Below, in pieces: positions 6,439 through 7,320 of a DNA stretch of 7,320 nt. Position 1 is the first letter of the stretch. Each line of letters starts with the position of its first letter. Under the pieces are notes generated by a model. That model saw only the letters and a list, made by a program, of their open reading frames with translations. It was not told where the DNA came from and made no database searches. Both the position numbers and the translations under genes were made by a program. Source of the stretch: UBA11650 sp963997925 (GTDB lineage: Bacteria > Chloroflexota > Dehalococcoidia > Lucifugimonadales > UBA3495); assembly GCA_963997925.1 (NCBI GenBank), contig CAXEOX010000140.1, positions 1 to 7,320 on the forward strand. The letters run 5' to 3'.

Positions 6439-6678
6439 ATGAATCTGAACAGCACAGTGATCTCCAGCGCGGAGGCCGCCAAGATCCTGGGGATTCATCC
6501 CCTGTCGATACAAAAGCTTATCTATCGGGGCGTGCTCTCGGCAGATAAGATCGCCAACCGCTACTTGATATCCAGGGATGAACTGATGGAGTTCGCCAAA
6601 ACCTACAACCCGAATAGGGGCCGTCCTAGGACTAAACGGAGATACACCAAAAGGAGCCCGATATGGCAGGCCAGCTAA
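6439..6678 (+). CDS. Excisionase-like MerR-type helix-turn-helix protein with basic tail
   Basis: A 79-residue DNA-binding protein. Residues 7-55 form the winged HTH seen in excisionase-family (helix_turn_helix_17/MerR-like) proteins: SAEAAKILGIHPLSIQKLI is the HTH and the RYLISRDELMEFAK segment is the wing and last helix. The tail (58-72) is strongly basic and contains RGRPR, the core of an AT-hook, a minor-groove binding motif. The ATG at 6439 has AAGGA (6427-6431) seven bases upstream. Its last 16 bases overlap the recombinase gene, so the two are one translational unit. Such small HTH proteins beside serine recombinases may act as regulator or directionality factor. Which of these applies here cannot be read from the sequence. 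Confidence 0.85.
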   Translation: MNLNSTVISSAEAAKILGIHPLSIQKLIYRGVLSADKIANRYLISRDELMEFAKTYNPNRGRPRTKRRYTKRSPIWQAS

Positions 6679-7320
6679 GAACAATCGTTTACAGCAGGGT
6701 CTCGACCGATGCGCAGGAGCGTGATGGGAGACATTCCTGGATACCCAAGAGCGGGCTTCCCAAGAATACGTGGAAGCTAACGGATGGACACTAGTTGGGT
6801 CCATCAGGGATACCGCCAGCGGGGCCAGTCTGGACCGACCGGGTATCGAAAGGTTGCGGTTTCTGCTCCGACAGGGATCTGTGGACATGATAGTGACCTA
6901 TGCTGTGGACCGGCTTTCCAGAAACCAGAACCATATTGGTGTTCTGTTCGACGAGGTGGAGCAGGCGGGTGCTAAGCTCCAGTTCGTCACTGAAAAGTTT
7001 GAGGACACAGCCATTGGCCGGTTCATTCTTGCCGCACGCGCTTTCATCGGAGAGGTAGAGCGGGAGAAGATTGCCGAGCGGACCATGCGTGGCAAAGCGG
7101 AAAGGGCGAAGGCGGGGAAGATACCCCAGGGCACTGGCATCGGCTGCTACGGATATACCTATGATAGAGAAACCGGTACTAGGACAGTTGCCTCTCCGCA
7201 AGCAACAGTTATCCGGGAGATATTCTCTGACTTCTTGTCAGGTGTGCCCATTGTTTCCATAACCAACCATTTGAACGATGCCGGGGTGCCTACCTTCAGC
7301 GGGTCAAAATGGTATCCGGT
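6663..7320 (+). pseudogene. Large serine recombinase (site-specific integrase), frameshifted, partial at right edge
   Basis: The gene opens with ATG at 6663 after AAGGAG (6651-6656). The first frame encodes the catalytic start, VYSRVSTDAQERDG, with nucleophile Ser14, but stops at a TAG at 6792-6794. From 6731 the frame two bases along gives the rest: TFLDTQERASQEYVEANGW, then VDRLSRN with the conserved active-site arginines, the long E helix (AIGRFILAARAFIGEVEREK) and the beginning of the Recombinase domain (PF07508-like, from KIPQGTGIGCYGY). Dropping two bases at 6729-6730 restores the family sequence D-G-T-x-L-D-T-Q exactly, so the lesion looks like a 2-bp insertion. It is either a true pseudogene or an assembly/sequencing error. 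No slippery heptamer is seen that would suggest programmed frameshifting. The zinc-ribbon and coiled-coil part lies beyond the window. Confidence 0.9.

Noticed and set aside
6725..6735. Programmed frameshift in the recombinase
   Set aside because: No slippery heptamer or obvious stimulating hairpin is seen; a simple 2-bp insertion explains the break.

Overview
The window is bacterial and gene-dense, and nearly all recognisable genes lie on the minus strand until a rightward pair begins at about 6.4 kb. Codon use is moderately GC-rich and Shine-Dalgarno sites are clear. A three-subunit molybdenum hydroxylase beside a large serine recombinase with a small HTH partner is a combination I associate with uncultured environmental bacteria, for example Chloroflexota such as SAR202 or Dehalococcoidia-like lineages. 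That is a guess from gene style; no marker gene is present.

Layout. (1) Positions 1-228, minus strand: a possible 69-residue single-pass membrane protein. Its stop codon overlaps a strong ribosome-binding site for another gene that runs off the left edge. (2) Positions 481-4203, minus strand: an operon in the order FAD subunit, [2Fe-2S] subunit, Mo-cofactor subunit (the coxM-S-L order). Electrons from a hydroxylated substrate would pass Mo, then two 2Fe-2S clusters, then FAD. The active-site loop of the large subunit lacks the Cys of true CO dehydrogenase, so the substrate is some other compound. (3) Positions 4204-4621: the upstream region of this operon, with a candidate sigma-70-type promoter and two inverted repeats. 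(4) Positions about 4603-5005: a scar made of two broken genes, the middle of a C5-cytosine DNA methyltransferase joined to what looks like the C-terminus of an rve-type transposase, followed by an 8-bp inverted repeat. (5) Positions 5006-6285, minus strand: an alpha/beta hydrolase followed by a small beta-rich protein of unknown function, probably co-transcribed. (6) Positions 6403 to the right edge, plus strand: an excisionase-like HTH protein with an AT-hook-like tail, overlapping a large serine recombinase whose reading frame is broken by what looks like a 2-bp insertion near its N-terminus. This is probably the integration module at the left end of a mobile element that continues beyond the window.

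I see no complete new defence or biosynthetic system. The points most worth a second look are the methyltransferase/transposase scar, the frameshifted recombinase with its AT-rich putative operator, and the unassigned substrate of the molybdenum hydroxylase.
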